Positions 31,594 through 44,601 of a stretch of 64,000 nt of DNA are shown here, piece by piece. Under the pieces are notes generated by a model. The model saw only the letters and a program-made list of their open reading frames with translations. It ran no database searches and had not been told where the DNA came from. Both the position numbers and the translations under genes were made by a program. Position 1 is the stretch's first letter, and every line of letters begins with the position of its first letter. Origin of the DNA: Pandoraea capi (GTDB taxonomy: Bacteria; Pseudomonadota; Gammaproteobacteria; Burkholderiales; Burkholderiaceae); NCBI RefSeq assembly GCF_902459735.1, contig NZ_CABPRV010000001.1, positions 744,001 through 808,000 on the forward strand. The letters run 5' to 3'.

Positions 31594-32349
31594 TTGATCC
31601 TGTACGAATATCCGCTCAACGAACGCATTCGCACGCTGCTTCGGCTAGAAGAGCTGTTCGGGCGCTTTGCCTTTTTCGTGGGACAGGATCAGCCGCTCGA
31701 TCATCATGCGGCCCTGATCACGATGTTCGAGATTGCCGACATCGCGGGTCGCACCGATCTGAAGAACGAGCTGGTCAAGGAACTCGACCGCCAACGTCAG
31801 ACGCTCCAGACCTATCGCGGCAACCCTGATATCGCCTCCGACGCGCTCGAACAATTCATCGGCGAAGTCGAGCTGGCCATCGCGAACCTCAATCAGATTC
31901 CCGGCAAACCCGGTCAGCACCTGAACGACAACGAATGGCTCGCGAGCATTCGCAGCCGCTCGGTGATCCCCGGGGGTACCTGCCGTTTCGATCTGCCGTC
32001 GTATTACGCCTGGCGTCATAACGACGCCGAGCAGCGTCGTCACGATATCGATAAGTGGATCGGACCGCTCTTCCCGATTCGCGACGCCATCGCGATCGTG
32101 CTGGGGCTGGCACGCGAGTCCGGCCACGCCAGCAAGGCGATGGCACAACAGGGCAGCTACCAGCAGATGCTCACCGGGCGCGTGTATCAACTGATGCAGG
32201 TGCGTGTCGCGGCCGACCTCCGCGTGATTCCGGAAGCGAGCGCCAACAAGTACATGCTGTGGGTACGCTTCACGACGCAGGACGGTGATCTGAAGCCGCG
32301 TCCGGTCGACAGCGACGTACCGTTCCTGCTCACCCTCTGCAATCTGTAA
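31594..32349 (+). CDS. zapD: Cell division protein ZapD
   Basis: A 251-residue FtsZ-associated protein that crosslinks and bundles FtsZ filaments at the Z-ring. The sequence starts [19 protein letters not shown] from a TTG at 31594, the conserved family beginning. The coaE-zapD-yacG context supports the call. The length is normal (E. coli 247). The TTG start may lower expression. There is no obvious promoter in the 86-base gap after coaE, so cotranscription is likely. Confidence 0.94.
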   Translation: MILYEYPLNERIRTLLRLEELFGRFAFFVGQDQPLDHHAALITMFEIADIAGRTDLKNELVKELDRQRQTLQTYRGNPDIASDALEQFIGEVELAIANLNQIPGKPGQHLNDNEWLASIRSRSVIPGGTCRFDLPSYYAWRHNDAEQRRHDIDKWIGPLFPIRDAIAIVLGLARESGHASKAMAQQGSYQQMLTGRVYQLMQVRVAADLRVIPEASANKYMLWVRFTTQDGDLKPRPVDSDVPFLLTLCNL

Positions 32350-32353
32350 GACC

Positions 32354-32548
32354 ATGACGAGCGTCGTCAACTGTCCGACCTGCGGCAAGAAAGTTGCCTG
32401 GGAGCCGAAGTCCAAATTCCGTCCGTTCTGCTCGGAGCGCTGTAAGCAGATCGACATGGGCGCGTGGGCCGCGGAGAAATACACGATCCCGGCCGAGTCG
32501 CCGGAAGATCCGTCTCAGGAATCGCCGCTCGATCCGACCCAACGCTGA
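32354..32548 (+). CDS. yacG: DNA gyrase inhibitor YacG
   Basis: A 64-residue zinc-binding protein that in E. coli binds GyrB and inhibits gyrase. The four zinc cysteines are C7 and C10 (CPTC) and C26 and C30 (CSERC). The typical [16 protein letters not shown] segment is present. It starts 4 bases after zapD and ends before a bidirectional terminator. Confidence 0.95.
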   Translation: MTSVVNCPTCGKKVAWEPKSKFRPFCSERCKQIDMGAWAAEKYTIPAESPEDPSQESPLDPTQR

Positions 32549-32694
32549 TCGACGCATCGAAGTCTCAAAGTCCCGAAGTACCGATCGAACGCTTTACGCG
32601 ATGCCGGGCCGACAGACGGCGACGGCGACGGCGACGGCGCCGAACAATCCATCGTCAGTGACATCAAGCTCGGATCCCGTCGAGCCGGAAAAAC

Positions 32695-32732
32695 AAAAAT
32701 GCCGCTTCGGTAGACATCGAAGCGGCATTTTT
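32695..32732. terminator. Bidirectional terminator between yacG and mutT
   Basis: A perfect 15-bp stem AAAAATGCCGCTTCG/CGAAGCGGCATTTTT with an 8-nt loop lies between convergent yacG (plus) and mutT (minus). Nothing else is seen between 32549 and 32772. Confidence 0.92.
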
Positions 32733-32772
32733 CATGCGCTCGCCAAACGGCAGCGCTCGCAGCGTGCTCTCG

Positions 32773-33207
32773 TCAGGGGCGCGCGGCCAACTCCTCGGCA
32801 AGCCACGTCAGCGGGGGCAGCGCCGCCGGCAGCAACGGCTCGACGCTCACCGGCGGGTGCTCCCACGCCAGCGCCTGACCTTCCTTGCCATGCGGCTCGC
32901 CCTGCCATGCCGTCACCTTGCAGAAATGCAGACGGACGTAGGCGTGCGGATAATCGTGCTCCAGCACACGCCACGGTGCGCAGCGCTCGACCGTCACGCC
33001 CAGTTCCTCGTGCAGCTCGCGCGCCAGCGCCGCCGCCACCGACTCACCGGCCTCCAGCTTCCCGCCCGGAAACTCCCAGTAGCCGGCATACGGCTTGCCT
33101 GCAGGACGCTGGCCGAGCAGCACCGCGCCGTCCGGGCGCACCATCACACCTACGGCCACTTCCGTGACGGGACGCCCATCCGGCGCCATTCGATTCGAGT
33201 CTGTCAT
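32773..33207 (-). CDS. mutT: 8-oxo-dGTP diphosphatase (MutT-type Nudix)
   Basis: A 144-residue Nudix hydrolase that sanitises 8-oxo-dGTP and so prevents AT-to-CG transversions. The Nudix box runs from G49 to V71 (GKLEAGESVAAALARELHEELGV), preceded by the MutT-type AGYWEFPGG. Assignment to MutT itself rather than a related Nudix enzyme rests on this context, the length and the position near yacG and zapD, which is common in proteobacteria. It lies downstream of a DUF815 ATPase on the same strand. Confidence 0.88.
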   Translation of the reverse strand: MTDSNRMAPDGRPVTEVAVGVMVRPDGAVLLGQRPAGKPYAGYWEFPGGKLEAGESVAAALARELHEELGVTVERCAPWRVLEHDYPHAYVRLHFCKVTAWQGEPHGKEGQALAWEHPPVSVEPLLPAALPPLTWLAEELAARP

Positions 33208-33294
33208 ATCACTACACGCCTACGGAATTTCCCACTCGGACGGACGGCGCCCGGGCAGCGCCATCGCGCCCCGAACGCCACACCGTCCCTATCG

Positions 33295-34179
33295 TTACGA
33301 CGCCTGCGACGACGCCCCACGCTGCTTGCCGGCCCAGTCGCGAGCAAACTGGAACGCGACCCGGCCCGAGCGCGACCCCCGCTCCAACGCCCAGATCAGC
33401 GCTTCCTGACGCGCACTTTCCGTCTGGTCCGCCGGCACGCCGAAGTGCTGCAACCAGTGGCTGACGATCGTCAGGTAATCGTCCTGCTTGAACGGATAGA
33501 AGCTCACCCACAGCCCGAAGCGCTCGGACAGGGAGATCTTCTCTTCGATCACTTCGCCCGGATGAATCTCACCGTCTTCGGTGTGGCGATAGCTCTCGTT
33601 GTCCTTCATGTACTCGGGCAACAGGTGACGACGGTTGGACGTCGCATAGATCAGCACGTTGTCCGACTGCGCGGCCACCGAACCGTCGAGCGCAACCTTC
33701 AGCGCCTTATAACCCGACTCGCCGTCCTCGAACGACAGGTCGTCGCAGAACACGACGAAGCGCTCCGGGCGCTGCGAGATCAGGTCGACGATGTCGCCCA
33801 GATCGGTCAGATCGTCCTTGTCGACTTCAATGAGACGCAGTCCTTCCGACGCGTACTGATTCAGGCATGCCTTGATCAGTGACGACTTGCCGGTACCGCG
33901 TGCGCCGGTGAGCAGCACATTGTTGGCCGGCTCGCCACGCACGAACTGACGCGTGTTCTGCTCGATCAGCGCCTTCTGACGCTCGATGTTCTGAAGGTCG
34001 CCCAGCGTAATGTTGGAGACGTGCGCGACCGGTTGCAGGAAACCGCGTCCCTGCTTCTTGCGCCAGCGGAACGCCGTCGCGACGCTCCAGTCGATTTCGG
34101 GGGCAGCCGGGGGCAGCATCGCCTCCAGCCGGGCCAGCACGCCTTCAGCGCGCGTCAGGAACTGTTCCAGTTTGTCCAT
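33295..34179 (-). CDS. DUF815-family AAA ATPase
   Basis: A 294-residue P-loop ATPase. Walker A GARGTGKSS is at residues 92-100, Walker B-like FVVFCDDLSF near 140, and an arginine-rich C-terminal part follows. The family is conserved in proteobacteria next to mutT and argJ but has no well-established role. The substrate and cellular target are unknown. It probably shares a transcription unit with mutT, 87 bases downstream. The 247 bases upstream to argJ hold no gene. Confidence 0.88.
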   Translation of the reverse strand: MDKLEQFLTRAEGVLARLEAMLPPAAPEIDWSVATAFRWRKKQGRGFLQPVAHVSNITLGDLQNIERQKALIEQNTRQFVRGEPANNVLLTGARGTGKSSLIKACLNQYASEGLRLIEVDKDDLTDLGDIVDLISQRPERFVVFCDDLSFEDGESGYKALKVALDGSVAAQSDNVLIYATSNRRHLLPEYMKDNESYRHTEDGEIHPGEVIEEKISLSERFGLWVSFYPFKQDDYLTIVSHWLQHFGVPADQTESARQEALIWALERGSRSGRVAFQFARDWAGKQRGASSQAS

Positions 34180-34426
34180 TGCTTCGAAATCCCCGCGCCG
34201 CTATCGGGCGCTCGTGTCGATGCTTCGAGGTGTTGTCGTTTCCCTTCGCTGTGCACCCCGGTGCTTTTGCCACCGGCTGGCGATGCGCCCGATATCGATA
34301 TGCCTGTGCCATCGGGCACCCACGTCTACCGGCGCAGGGTGGATGCCGGTCAGACATCCGTCGCTGCGCCGACGGCCCTTCGCATCCGGTGGGATGCTCA
34401 CTCGATCCGGGCCGCCGCGTCGGGTC

Positions 34427-35656
34427 TCAGGAACGGTAATCCGCGTTGATGCTCACGTAGTCGTGCGAGAGATCGCACGTCCACAGCGTTGCTGCCGCGT
34501 CGCCGCGACCGAGCACCACGCGTACCGTAATTTCGCTTTGCTTCATTACGCGCTGACCGTCTTCCTCACGATAGTCGGCATTGCGGCCGCCAGCGCGGGC
34601 GACCAGCACGTCGTCCAGATAGAGGTCGATCTTGCTGACGTCGAGATCGTTCACGCCCGCATAGCCGATGGCGGCCAGAATGCGGCCCAGATTCGGATCG
34701 GACGCGAAAAACGCCGTCTTCACCAGCGGCGAATGGCCGATGGCGTACGCGATCTGGCGGCACTCGGCCACGTCACGGCCACCTTCGACCGTCACGGTGA
34801 TGAACTTGGTCGCGCCTTCGCCATCGCGCACGATGAGCTGGGCCAACTCCTGCGAGATCGACAGCAGCGCATCGCGGAAAGCAGCGAACGCCGGGGTGTC
34901 GGTGCTCGCGATTTCCGGCAGTTCGGTCTGGCCCGTGGCGGCCACGATGAACGAGTCGTTGGTCGACGTATCGCCATCGATGGTGATGGCATTGAACGAG
35001 CGGTCTGCAACGTATTTCACCAGTGCGTCGAGCACCGGCTGCGCCACGCGGGCATTGGTACCGACGAAGCCGAGCATGGTCGCCATGTTCGGCTTGATCA
35101 TGCCCGCCCCCTTGCTGATGCCGGTGAGCACGATCGTCTGACCATCGATCACGAGCTGACGCGAGGCCGCCTTCGGCAGCGTGTCGGTCGTCATGATCGA
35201 CTGCGCGGCTTCGAACCAATGGGCGGGCGCCAGATTGCCAATGGCCTGCGGCAGACCGGCGACCAGGCGATCGACCGGCAGCGGTTCGAGAATCACGCCC
35301 GTCGAGAACGGCAGGATCTGGTTGGACGAGACGGACAGCAGCTTGGCCAGCGCGTCGCACGTCGCGCGCGTAGCGAGCATGCCGGGTTCGCCGGTGCCGG
35401 CGTTGGCGTTACCCGTGTTGACGACGAGCGCGCGAATGCCGGCCTTGGCCGCCAGATGCTCCTTGCACACCGTAACCGGCGCGGCGCAGAAGCGGTTCGT
35501 CGTGAACACGCCCGATACCGTGCTACCGGCGGCCAGTCGCATGACCAGCACGTCCTTGCGGTTCGGTTTGCGGATATTGGCTTCGGCCCAGCCCAGTTCC
35601 ACGCCCGGGACGGCATGCAGTTGGGAGGCTTCGATCGAGGGGAAATTGACGGCCAT
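34427..35656 (-). CDS. argJ: Bifunctional glutamate N-acetyltransferase / amino-acid acetyltransferase
   Basis: A 409-residue ornithine acetyltransferase family protein. It recycles the acetyl group from N-acetylornithine to glutamate in arginine synthesis, and in bifunctional members also uses acetyl-CoA. The self-cleavage site is the Thr in [14 protein letters not shown], which splits the precursor into alpha and beta chains. The start is the ATG at 35656 ([10 protein letters not shown]); a longer frame upstream is not conserved. It lies directly downstream of secA on the same strand. Mono- or bifunctionality cannot be read from the sequence. Confidence 0.95.
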   Translation of the reverse strand: MAVNFPSIEASQLHAVPGVELGWAEANIRKPNRKDVLVMRLAAGSTVSGVFTTNRFCAAPVTVCKEHLAAKAGIRALVVNTGNANAGTGEPGMLATRATCDALAKLLSVSSNQILPFSTGVILEPLPVDRLVAGLPQAIGNLAPAHWFEAAQSIMTTDTLPKAASRQLVIDGQTIVLTGISKGAGMIKPNMATMLGFVGTNARVAQPVLDALVKYVADRSFNAITIDGDTSTNDSFIVAATGQTELPEIASTDTPAFAAFRDALLSISQELAQLIVRDGEGATKFITVTVEGGRDVAECRQIAYAIGHSPLVKTAFFASDPNLGRILAAIGYAGVNDLDVSKIDLYLDDVLVARAGGRNADYREEDGQRVMKQSEITVRVVLGRGDAAATLWTCDLSHDYVSINADYRS

Positions 35657-35816
35657 GAGGGTTCGCCCGCGAGAGGTAAGGGTTGCAGCTCCCGCCCTGG
35701 CGATGTCGGCACGACAGCCCGCCGGGGCGGCGGTTGATCGGTGCGGCCGGTTCGACTGGATTGCGAAATGTCGTGAAACGCTGCAAAACGCTTCGAAAAC
35801 CGGCGCTATAAACGAC

Positions 35817-35843
35817 GCGGCGCCGATCATAAGTCGGCGCCGC
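35817..35843. other. Strong hairpin between secA and argJ
   Basis: A perfect 10-bp stem GCGGCGCCGA/TCGGCGCCGC with a 7-nt loop lies 18 bases after the secA stop. There is no U-tract on the minus strand, so it may act as an mRNA 3' stabiliser or a weak attenuator between secA and argJ rather than as a terminator. Confidence 0.5.
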
Positions 35844-35860
35844 ATCGATCACTTCACATC

Positions 35861-38662
<2,802 letters not shown>

Positions 38663-38942
38663 CGGATCACTGGTTAGGGCGGCAAATGTCGTTCGCAATC
38701 GCGCGGTCGGTCGACGGACGAATCCCTCACCCCGGAGCCGTGCCCCATGAGTGACGATCCGCCCGCGGCGTCTGCGCGCTGCGGGTCACCGTGTTTGGCA
38801 CTCTGGCCGCACGCCGGTTCGATACCTGTACTGAAAAATGGATTCTAGCATGCTGTCGTGGCACGCCCCGGCGGCGCCCGACCTCGACAAACCGGTGTTT
38901 TCGGAAGCCGGCGGGAGGCGACGCCCGATCGCGGGGTAAAAT

Positions 38943-39434
38943 ATGCGGCGACCTCTGTCTCATCATATGAAACGACCCAAAGCGCCCCGCGTTGCCCGCC
39001 CTCTGACCGACCTGCTGTCCGCATCCGACGGTGCCGGTTCGCTGCTGGTCGCCGCCGAACAACTCGGACGGCTGGAGCGCGACGTCCATGCGCTGTTGCC
39101 CGCCGCACTTTCCAGCAGTGTCAGGCTTGCGCCGCCGCGCGAAGGGGCACTGGTCTTTCTCGTGTCAAATAATGCGCTCGCCGCCCGCCTGCGTCAGCAG
39201 ACCCCATCGCTGATCGAGGGGCTCGCCACGCGCGGATGGCTCATCCGGACTATCAGGATTCGCGTGAGCATTGCCGCGCCTGAGCCACAGAAGCCGCCCA
39301 AGGAGGCGCATCTGTCCCGACAAGGGCTCGTGAGCCTGCGTGATCTGCGCGATTCGCTGGAGCCATCCCCGCTTCGCGACGCCCTCGCCCGCCTCGTCGC
39401 GCGCCACTCTTACGGCGGTACGCGCAAGCCCTGA
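38943..39434 (+). CDS. dciA: DciA-type replicative helicase loader (DUF721)
   Basis: A 163-residue DUF721 protein. The conserved region (LERDVHALLPAALSSSVRLAPPREGALVFLV) fits DciA, which helps load DnaB in bacteria that lack DnaC; that role is inferred from the family. Two in-frame ATGs, 38943 and 38967, are possible. The first lies directly behind a TAAAAT hexamer, and if that is the -10 element the second would be the real start. It is divergent from secA and convergent with lpxC, the usual Burkholderiaceae order. Confidence 0.85.
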   Translation: MRRPLSHHMKRPKAPRVARPLTDLLSASDGAGSLLVAAEQLGRLERDVHALLPAALSSSVRLAPPREGALVFLVSNNALAARLRQQTPSLIEGLATRGWLIRTIRIRVSIAAPEPQKPPKEAHLSRQGLVSLRDLRDSLEPSPLRDALARLVARHSYGGTRKP

Positions 39435-39583
39435 TCCCCGGATCGCGCCATCCATTGCTAACGCCCGGTCTCATCCGGCGGATCATCGAAGACGATGACC
39501 GGCACTGTCCGCGAACGCCGAATTAACGTCGATATCGCCGAACCGCTTTTTCGGACGCCGATATCTCTCGTGCGTCAAATAAA

Positions 39584-39613
39584 AAAGCGCCGGATGACCG
39601 GCGCTTTCTTTTT
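39584..39613. terminator. Bidirectional terminator between dciA and lpxC
   Basis: AAAGCGCCGG pairs with CCGGCGCTTT around a 4-nt loop, and CTTTTT follows on the plus strand. On the minus strand a T-run also follows. It serves the two convergent genes. Confidence 0.88.
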
Positions 39614-39662
39614 GTTACATCCGCGTCGCCTTCGATCAGGCGTTCCGCAGCATTTGCGTAAC

Positions 39663-40577
39663 TTACGCGAACTGCGTCTGCGGTTCGAACTGGAAGCCGC
39701 GCGGTGCGTCTTCCGCACGCTCGAACGTCACGATCTCGTAGGCTTTCTGCGCGAGAAGCTCGCGCAGCAACTGGTTGTTCAGACCGTGCCCCGACTTGTA
39801 AGCCGTGTAGGACGCCAGCAACGAGTGCCCGATGACGTACAGATCGCCGATGGCGTCGAGCATCTTGTGTTTCACAAACTCGTCGTCGTAGCGCAGGCCG
39901 TCGTTATTCAGGATGCGGTACTCGTCGAGCACGATCGCATTGTCCATGCTGCCGCCGCGTGCCAGCCCCAGTTCACGCAGCATTTCGACTTCGTGAGCGA
40001 AACCGAACGTACGCGCCCGCGCAATTTCCTTCGCGTAGGACGTATCGGCGAAATCGATCTCGAGCGCCTGGCCCGTGCGATCGACTGCCGGATGACGGAA
40101 GTCGATGGTGAACTTGAGCTTGAAGCCGTCGTACGGCTCGAGACGCGCCAGCTTGTCGCCGTCGCGAATCTCGACAGGCTTCGTCACACGGATGAATTTC
40201 TTGGCCGCAGGCTGCTCTTCGATGCCTGCCGACTGGATCAGGAAGACGAACGTCGCTGCGCTGCCGTCCATGATCGGAATCTCTTCGGCCGTCACGTCGA
40301 CATACAGATTGTCGATACCCAGCCCTGCGCATGCCGACATCAGGTGTTCCACCGTGGACACCCGCGCACCATCCTTCTGCAACACCGACGCGAGACGCGT
40401 GTCGCCGATCGCCATCGCCGACGCCGGAATCTCCACAGGAGGATTCAGATCGGTACGGCAGAAGACGATGCCCGTGTCGGGCGGCGCCGGACGCAGTGAC
40501 AACTCGACCTTGCGACCGGAGTGCAAGCCGATGCCGACTGTCTTGGCGATGGATTTGAGTGTGCGCTGCTTAAGCAT
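39663..40577 (-). CDS. lpxC: UDP-3-O-acyl-N-acetylglucosamine deacetylase
   Basis: A 304-residue zinc enzyme for the committed step of lipid A synthesis. Zinc ligands are H78 (STVEHLMSA) and the His/Asp pair in HKMLDAIGD. The catalytic His lies in SGHGLNN. The length equals E. coli LpxC (305). It follows ftsZ at the end of the dcw cluster, as in many proteobacteria, but with an unusually long 556-base gap and its own likely promoter. FtsH-mediated turnover of LpxC is family knowledge only. Confidence 0.97.
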   Translation of the reverse strand: MLKQRTLKSIAKTVGIGLHSGRKVELSLRPAPPDTGIVFCRTDLNPPVEIPASAMAIGDTRLASVLQKDGARVSTVEHLMSACAGLGIDNLYVDVTAEEIPIMDGSAATFVFLIQSAGIEEQPAAKKFIRVTKPVEIRDGDKLARLEPYDGFKLKFTIDFRHPAVDRTGQALEIDFADTSYAKEIARARTFGFAHEVEMLRELGLARGGSMDNAIVLDEYRILNNDGLRYDDEFVKHKMLDAIGDLYVIGHSLLASYTAYKSGHGLNNQLLRELLAQKAYEIVTFERAEDAPRGFQFEPQTQFA

Positions 40578-41133
40578 GCTATTTATTAAAACTATCAGAC
40601 GCTAGGGATCATAGATCGAATTATATCAGATCGGCGCCTTCGTCGCTGTGCCACAAACACAACGCTTCGTTACTAAACATTCCGGATGTTGCCCCATCGG
40701 TCTGTCTCCGCCTATACCGCGATACGAAATAACCTATTCGCGAAAAAAGCATTTTCCATCTTAGACGTCAGGCCAGAGACCTGCGCGTCGAATCTTGTTC
40801 GGGGCACCCCGGCCGCCGCGACGGAGGCAAGCCGCAGCAGTCGGGGGACAGATCCGCGAGACCGGGTCCGGGATCACGAACGCTTACCCGTAGCGCCCGT
40901 CATCTGTGATGCATCGATACCTCTTGCGACTCTGGTTGTCGCAGCCACAAGGCATCTACGCACATCACAACCTTGCCGTATCGTCGTTCCGGACTCGTAC
41001 CGAGGCACGCCTTCCCCACGCCACAAGGCATGGTAGGGGGAGCGACGGCGAATCCTCACGACGACCTGCGTAGGTCTCGCGATTCCCAAGGTGCAGCGGC
41101 GCCGAGCACTGGCACTCGGCCCGCGCAACCCTG
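40578..41133. other. 556-bp gene-free gap between ftsZ and lpxC
   Basis: No coding sequence is supported. A hairpin (GCCGAG/CTCGGC around an 8-nt loop, about 41100-41119) lies just past the ftsZ stop without a U-tract. The end near lpxC is AT-rich and holds a candidate promoter. Other Burkholderiaceae often carry an extra small gene here, so this may be a decayed locus; that is an inference. Confidence 0.5.
40620..40625 (-). promoter_or_regulatory. Candidate -10 element for lpxC
   Basis: A perfect TATAAT on the minus strand lies 43 bases before the lpxC ATG, in an AT-rich patch. No clear -35 hexamer is seen. Confidence 0.45.
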
Positions 41134-42324
41134 TCAGTCGGCTTGCTTGCGCAGGAAGGCCGGAATGTCGTACGTGTCGACACCCTTTTCCTGCAACGCT
41201 GCAACGTGCGAAGCTGCGGTCTCGCGCGTGCTGCGCCACACGGCCGGCGTATCGAGCGCGCCGTAGTCCGTACCGGCGGCCTGACCGACGTTCGGCACGT
41301 GACCGGTCGCGATCGGCATGTTGTCGGTACCGGTCTTGAGCAGCGTCATCGGTGCAGCAGCCTTCTTGGCCACAGCACGGCCGAGGCCCGTTGCGACGAC
41401 GGTCACGCGCAGTGCATCGCCCATATTGTCGTCGTATACGGCACCGAAAATCACGGTCGCGTCTTCGGCGGCGTAGCTCTTGATGGTGTTCATCACTTCA
41501 CGCGTTTCCGACAGACGCAGCGAACGCGATGACGTGATGTTGACCAGCACGCCACGTGCGCCCGACAGGTCCACGCCTTCGAGCAGCGGGCTTGCCACGG
41601 CTTGCTCTGCGGCCAGGCGCGCACGATCGACACCCGCCACCGTAGCCGTACCCATCATCGCCTTGCCCTGCTCGCCCATCACCGTCTTCACGTCTTCAAA
41701 GTCGACGTTCACGAGACCGTCGACGTTGATGATTTCGGCGATGCCGGCCACAGCGTTATGCAGCACGTCGTCGGCGCACTGGAAGCACTTGTCCATTTCC
41801 GCATCGTCGCCCATGACTTCGAACAGCTTGTCATTGAGCACGACGATCAGCGAATCGACGTTGTCTTCCAGTTCCTGCGCGCCCGTCTCGGCCACACGCA
41901 TACGCTTGCCGCCTTCGAACTCGAACGGCTTCGACACCACGCCGACGGTCAGAATGCCCATTTCCTTGGCGATCTGCGCCACGATCGGTGCTGCGCCCGT
42001 GCCCGTACCGCCCCCCATGCCGGCGGTGATGAACACCATGTGCGCGCCACGCAGGGCGTCGGTCACGCGCTCACGCGCTTCATCAGCGGCAGCACGGCCC
42101 ATTTCCGGCTTCGCGCCAGCACCCAGACCGGTCTTGCCGAGCTGGATGTTCACGCTGGCCTGCGAGCGGGCCAGGGCCTGAGCGTCGGTGTTCATGGCGA
42201 TGAATTCCACGCCTTGCACACCACGGTTGATCATGTGCTGGACAGCATTGCCGCCAGCGCCACCAACACCCACCACCTTGATGATGGTGCCGTTGGTTTC
42301 CGTTTCCAACATTTCAAAGTTCAT
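41134..42324 (-). CDS. ftsZ: Cell division GTPase FtsZ
   Basis: A 396-residue bacterial tubulin homologue that builds the Z-ring. The GTP-binding tubulin signature GGGTGTG (AGMGGGTGTGAAPIVAQ) lies near residue 104, and the catalytic T7 loop follows. After a variable linker comes the conserved C-terminal peptide (DIPAFLRKQAD) that binds FtsA and ZipA. A GGAGG ribosome-binding site precedes the ATG. It is the last gene of the dcw cluster, 128 bases after ftsA. That gap contains a hairpin at 42368-42393. Confidence 0.98.
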   Translation of the reverse strand: MNFEMLETETNGTIIKVVGVGGAGGNAVQHMINRGVQGVEFIAMNTDAQALARSQASVNIQLGKTGLGAGAKPEMGRAAADEARERVTDALRGAHMVFITAGMGGGTGTGAAPIVAQIAKEMGILTVGVVSKPFEFEGGKRMRVAETGAQELEDNVDSLIVVLNDKLFEVMGDDAEMDKCFQCADDVLHNAVAGIAEIINVDGLVNVDFEDVKTVMGEQGKAMMGTATVAGVDRARLAAEQAVASPLLEGVDLSGARGVLVNITSSRSLRLSETREVMNTIKSYAAEDATVIFGAVYDDNMGDALRVTVVATGLGRAVAKKAAAPMTLLKTGTDNMPIATGHVPNVGQAAGTDYGALDTPAVWRSTRETAASHVAALQEKGVDTYDIPAFLRKQAD

Positions 42325-42452
42325 AGCGCCTCCAGTGAATTAAAAGCAGATCCGGTACTGCGGGTCACATGCGGCTCGGGTAAGCCGCGCATGTTTTCAA
42401 CACCAGATCCACACCCCTCAAAAACTCATCAAAACGACTTTTCAAAACCACG

Positions 42453-43685
42453 TCAGAAATTGCTGAAGAACCAGTCACGCATACGCGTCCAGACCTGATT
42501 CGCCTGCCCCGACTGCACGGCGACCTTACGGCCGCGCATGCGCTGGGAACGTCCTTCGAGCAGCAGCCCCATCGCCGTGGCGTAGCGCGGGCTGCGCACC
42601 ACGTCGGCAAGACCGCCTGCGTACTCCGGCACACCGATGCGCACCGGCTTGAGGAAGATGTCCTCCCCCAGCTCGACCATGCCCGGCATCATTGCCGCGC
42701 CGCCGGTGAGCACGATGCCCGAGGACAGCAATTCTTCGTATCCCGACTCGCGCACCACCTGCTGCACGAGCGAGAACAATTCTTCGACGCGCGGCTCGAT
42801 CACCGCCGCCAGCGCCTGACGCGACAGCGTGCGCGGACCGCGCTCGCCGAGTCCCGGCACTTCGATCATTTCGTCCGGATCGGCCAGTGACTGCTTGGCG
42901 ATACCGTGCTGAATCTTGATGTCTTCTGCGTCCGGCGTCGGCGTGCGAACCGCCATGGCGATGTCGCTCGTGATCTGGTCGCCCGCGATCGGAATCACGG
43001 CCGTATGACGGATCGCCCCCTCGCTGAAGATCGCGATATCGGTCGTGCCGCCGCCGATGTCGATCAGCACCACGCCCAGTTCCTTTTCGTCTTCCGTGAG
43101 TACCGCGATGCTCGATGCGAGCGGTTGCAGGATCAGATCGTTCACTTCGAGGCCACAACGGCGCACGCACTTCACGATGTTCTGCGCAGCCGACACGGCG
43201 CCGGTCACGATATGCACCTTCACTTCGAGACGGATGCCGCTCATGCCGATCGGCTCGCGCACATCTTCCTGACCGTCGATGATGAATTCCTGCGTGAGGA
43301 TGTGCAGCACCTGCTGGTCGGTCGGGATGTTGATCGCCTTGGCCGTCTCGATGACGCGCGCCACATCGGCCTGCGTCACTTCCTTGTCCTTGATCGCCAC
43401 CATGCCGCTCGAATTGAAGCTGCGGATATGGCTGCCGGCGATCCCGGTGAAGACGTTGGTGATCTTGCAGTCGGCCATCAGCTCGGCTTCTTCGAGCGCA
43501 CGCTGAATGGACTGCACCGTGGCCTCGATGTTCACCACGACGCCCTTTTTCAGGCCGCGCGATTCACTCTGGCCGAGGCCGATCACTTCATAGCGGCCTT
43601 CAGGGCGCAGCTCGGCCACCACCGCCACGACTTTCGACGTGCCGATATCGAGGGCGACCAACAGATCCTTGTAATCTTTGCTCAT
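42453..43685 (-). CDS. ftsA: Cell division protein FtsA
   Basis: A 410-residue actin-fold protein that anchors FtsZ to the membrane. The phosphate-1 motif is VALDIGTSKV, and phosphate-2 is VVLIDIGGGTTDIAIF near residue 200. The C-terminal amphipathic targeting helix is WTRMRDWFFSNF. It lies 22 bases after ftsQ in the dcw order. Confidence 0.97.
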   Translation of the reverse strand: MSKDYKDLLVALDIGTSKVVAVVAELRPEGRYEVIGLGQSESRGLKKGVVVNIEATVQSIQRALEEAELMADCKITNVFTGIAGSHIRSFNSSGMVAIKDKEVTQADVARVIETAKAINIPTDQQVLHILTQEFIIDGQEDVREPIGMSGIRLEVKVHIVTGAVSAAQNIVKCVRRCGLEVNDLILQPLASSIAVLTEDEKELGVVLIDIGGGTTDIAIFSEGAIRHTAVIPIAGDQITSDIAMAVRTPTPDAEDIKIQHGIAKQSLADPDEMIEVPGLGERGPRTLSRQALAAVIEPRVEELFSLVQQVVRESGYEELLSSGIVLTGGAAMMPGMVELGEDIFLKPVRIGVPEYAGGLADVVRSPRYATAMGLLLEGRSQRMRGRKVAVQSGQANQVWTRMRDWFFSNF

Positions 43686-43707
43686 AGCGTGTGTAAGTCC
43701 TGAAGTC

Positions 43708-44541
43708 TCACTGGCTTCGCTTTACCGGCGCGGCAGGTTTCGCTGCCGGCTTCTGCGAATCCCGCTTTTGCACGGGTGTCGCGGCTAGCTTCTTGGCCTG
43801 TTCTTCGCTCAAGAAACGCATGCCCGCGGCACGCACTGCAAAACCGTTCGGGTACCGCAGATCGGCATACTCGATCTGATTCCCCCAGCGTGCCGCTACC
43901 TGCGGATACGCCTGTACGAAGCGTCGGCTGCGCGTGGCGAGGGTCTCGGGGTTTCGTTCCCGTCCCAGCGCCAGTTGCACGCCCCCTGCGAGTCGCACGC
44001 CCCAGGCGTAACGATTCGACAGCGTGACCGCCTCGGGTTTCATATTCAGCGGCGCGAACCACTTCACGAAGTCGTAGTACCGCGCCGTTACATCCTTCTC
44101 GCTGCCCGGCGGCCCCGCGAACTCCGGCAGCTTGCCCTCGTCCTCGGCTTCCGCCAGGTTGGCGGCGAACAGTTCGCCGTCCACACTCACCAGACGGCCG
44201 TCGTTCCACGTGGCCAGCGGTTTGTATTCCTCGATCGTCACGGCGAGCTGGTTCGGCCAGACCCGGCGCACGCTCGCATGACGCACCCAGGGCACCGCCT
44301 CGAACGCCGCTCGCGTGGCATCCAGATCGATCGTGAAGAAATTGCCCTTCAGTCGCGAGACCGCATTCGCGCGCAAGGTCGGACCGTTGATGTGCGACAC
44401 ATCCCCATCGATCTGAATGGCCTTGAGCGTGAAGATCGGACGCTGAATCAGCCAATGCCCGCCCGCCGCGAGCGCCGCCAGCACGACGAGTGCGACGAGC
44501 GCACTCGCGATGGCGTTGAGCAGGCGTACGTTGTGCCACAT
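43708..44541 (-). CDS. ftsQ: Cell division protein FtsQ
   Basis: A 277-residue bitopic divisome protein of the FtsQBL complex. A short cytoplasmic N-terminus is followed by a single membrane helix (about residues 10-32, ASALVALVVLAALAAGG). Then come the POTRA domain (FTLKAIQIDGDVSHIN) and the beta domain. The C-terminus is a Lys/Pro/Ala-rich tail. It lies between ddlB and ftsA. Confidence 0.94.
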   Translation of the reverse strand: MWHNVRLLNAIASALVALVVLAALAAGGHWLIQRPIFTLKAIQIDGDVSHINGPTLRANAVSRLKGNFFTIDLDATRAAFEAVPWVRHASVRRVWPNQLAVTIEEYKPLATWNDGRLVSVDGELFAANLAEAEDEGKLPEFAGPPGSEKDVTARYYDFVKWFAPLNMKPEAVTLSNRYAWGVRLAGGVQLALGRERNPETLATRSRRFVQAYPQVAARWGNQIEYADLRYPNGFAVRAAGMRFLSEEQAKKLAATPVQKRDSQKPAAKPAAPVKRSQ

Positions 44542-44601
44542 GGCGATTTGCTTTCCGTATCAGGGCGTTCTTCAACGCGTTCAATGTTGTGCTCGGTTTA
44601 T

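Noticed and set aside
34010-35737. Open frame of about 575 codons opposite the DUF815 ATPase and argJ
   Set aside because: Antisense shadow; argJ carries its self-cleavage motif on the other strand.
42368-42393. Hairpin followed by TTTT on the plus strand between ftsA and ftsZ
   Set aside because: No plus-strand gene or transcript source is evident and the stem has a bulge; kept only as a possible mRNA hairpin in the ftsZ leader.
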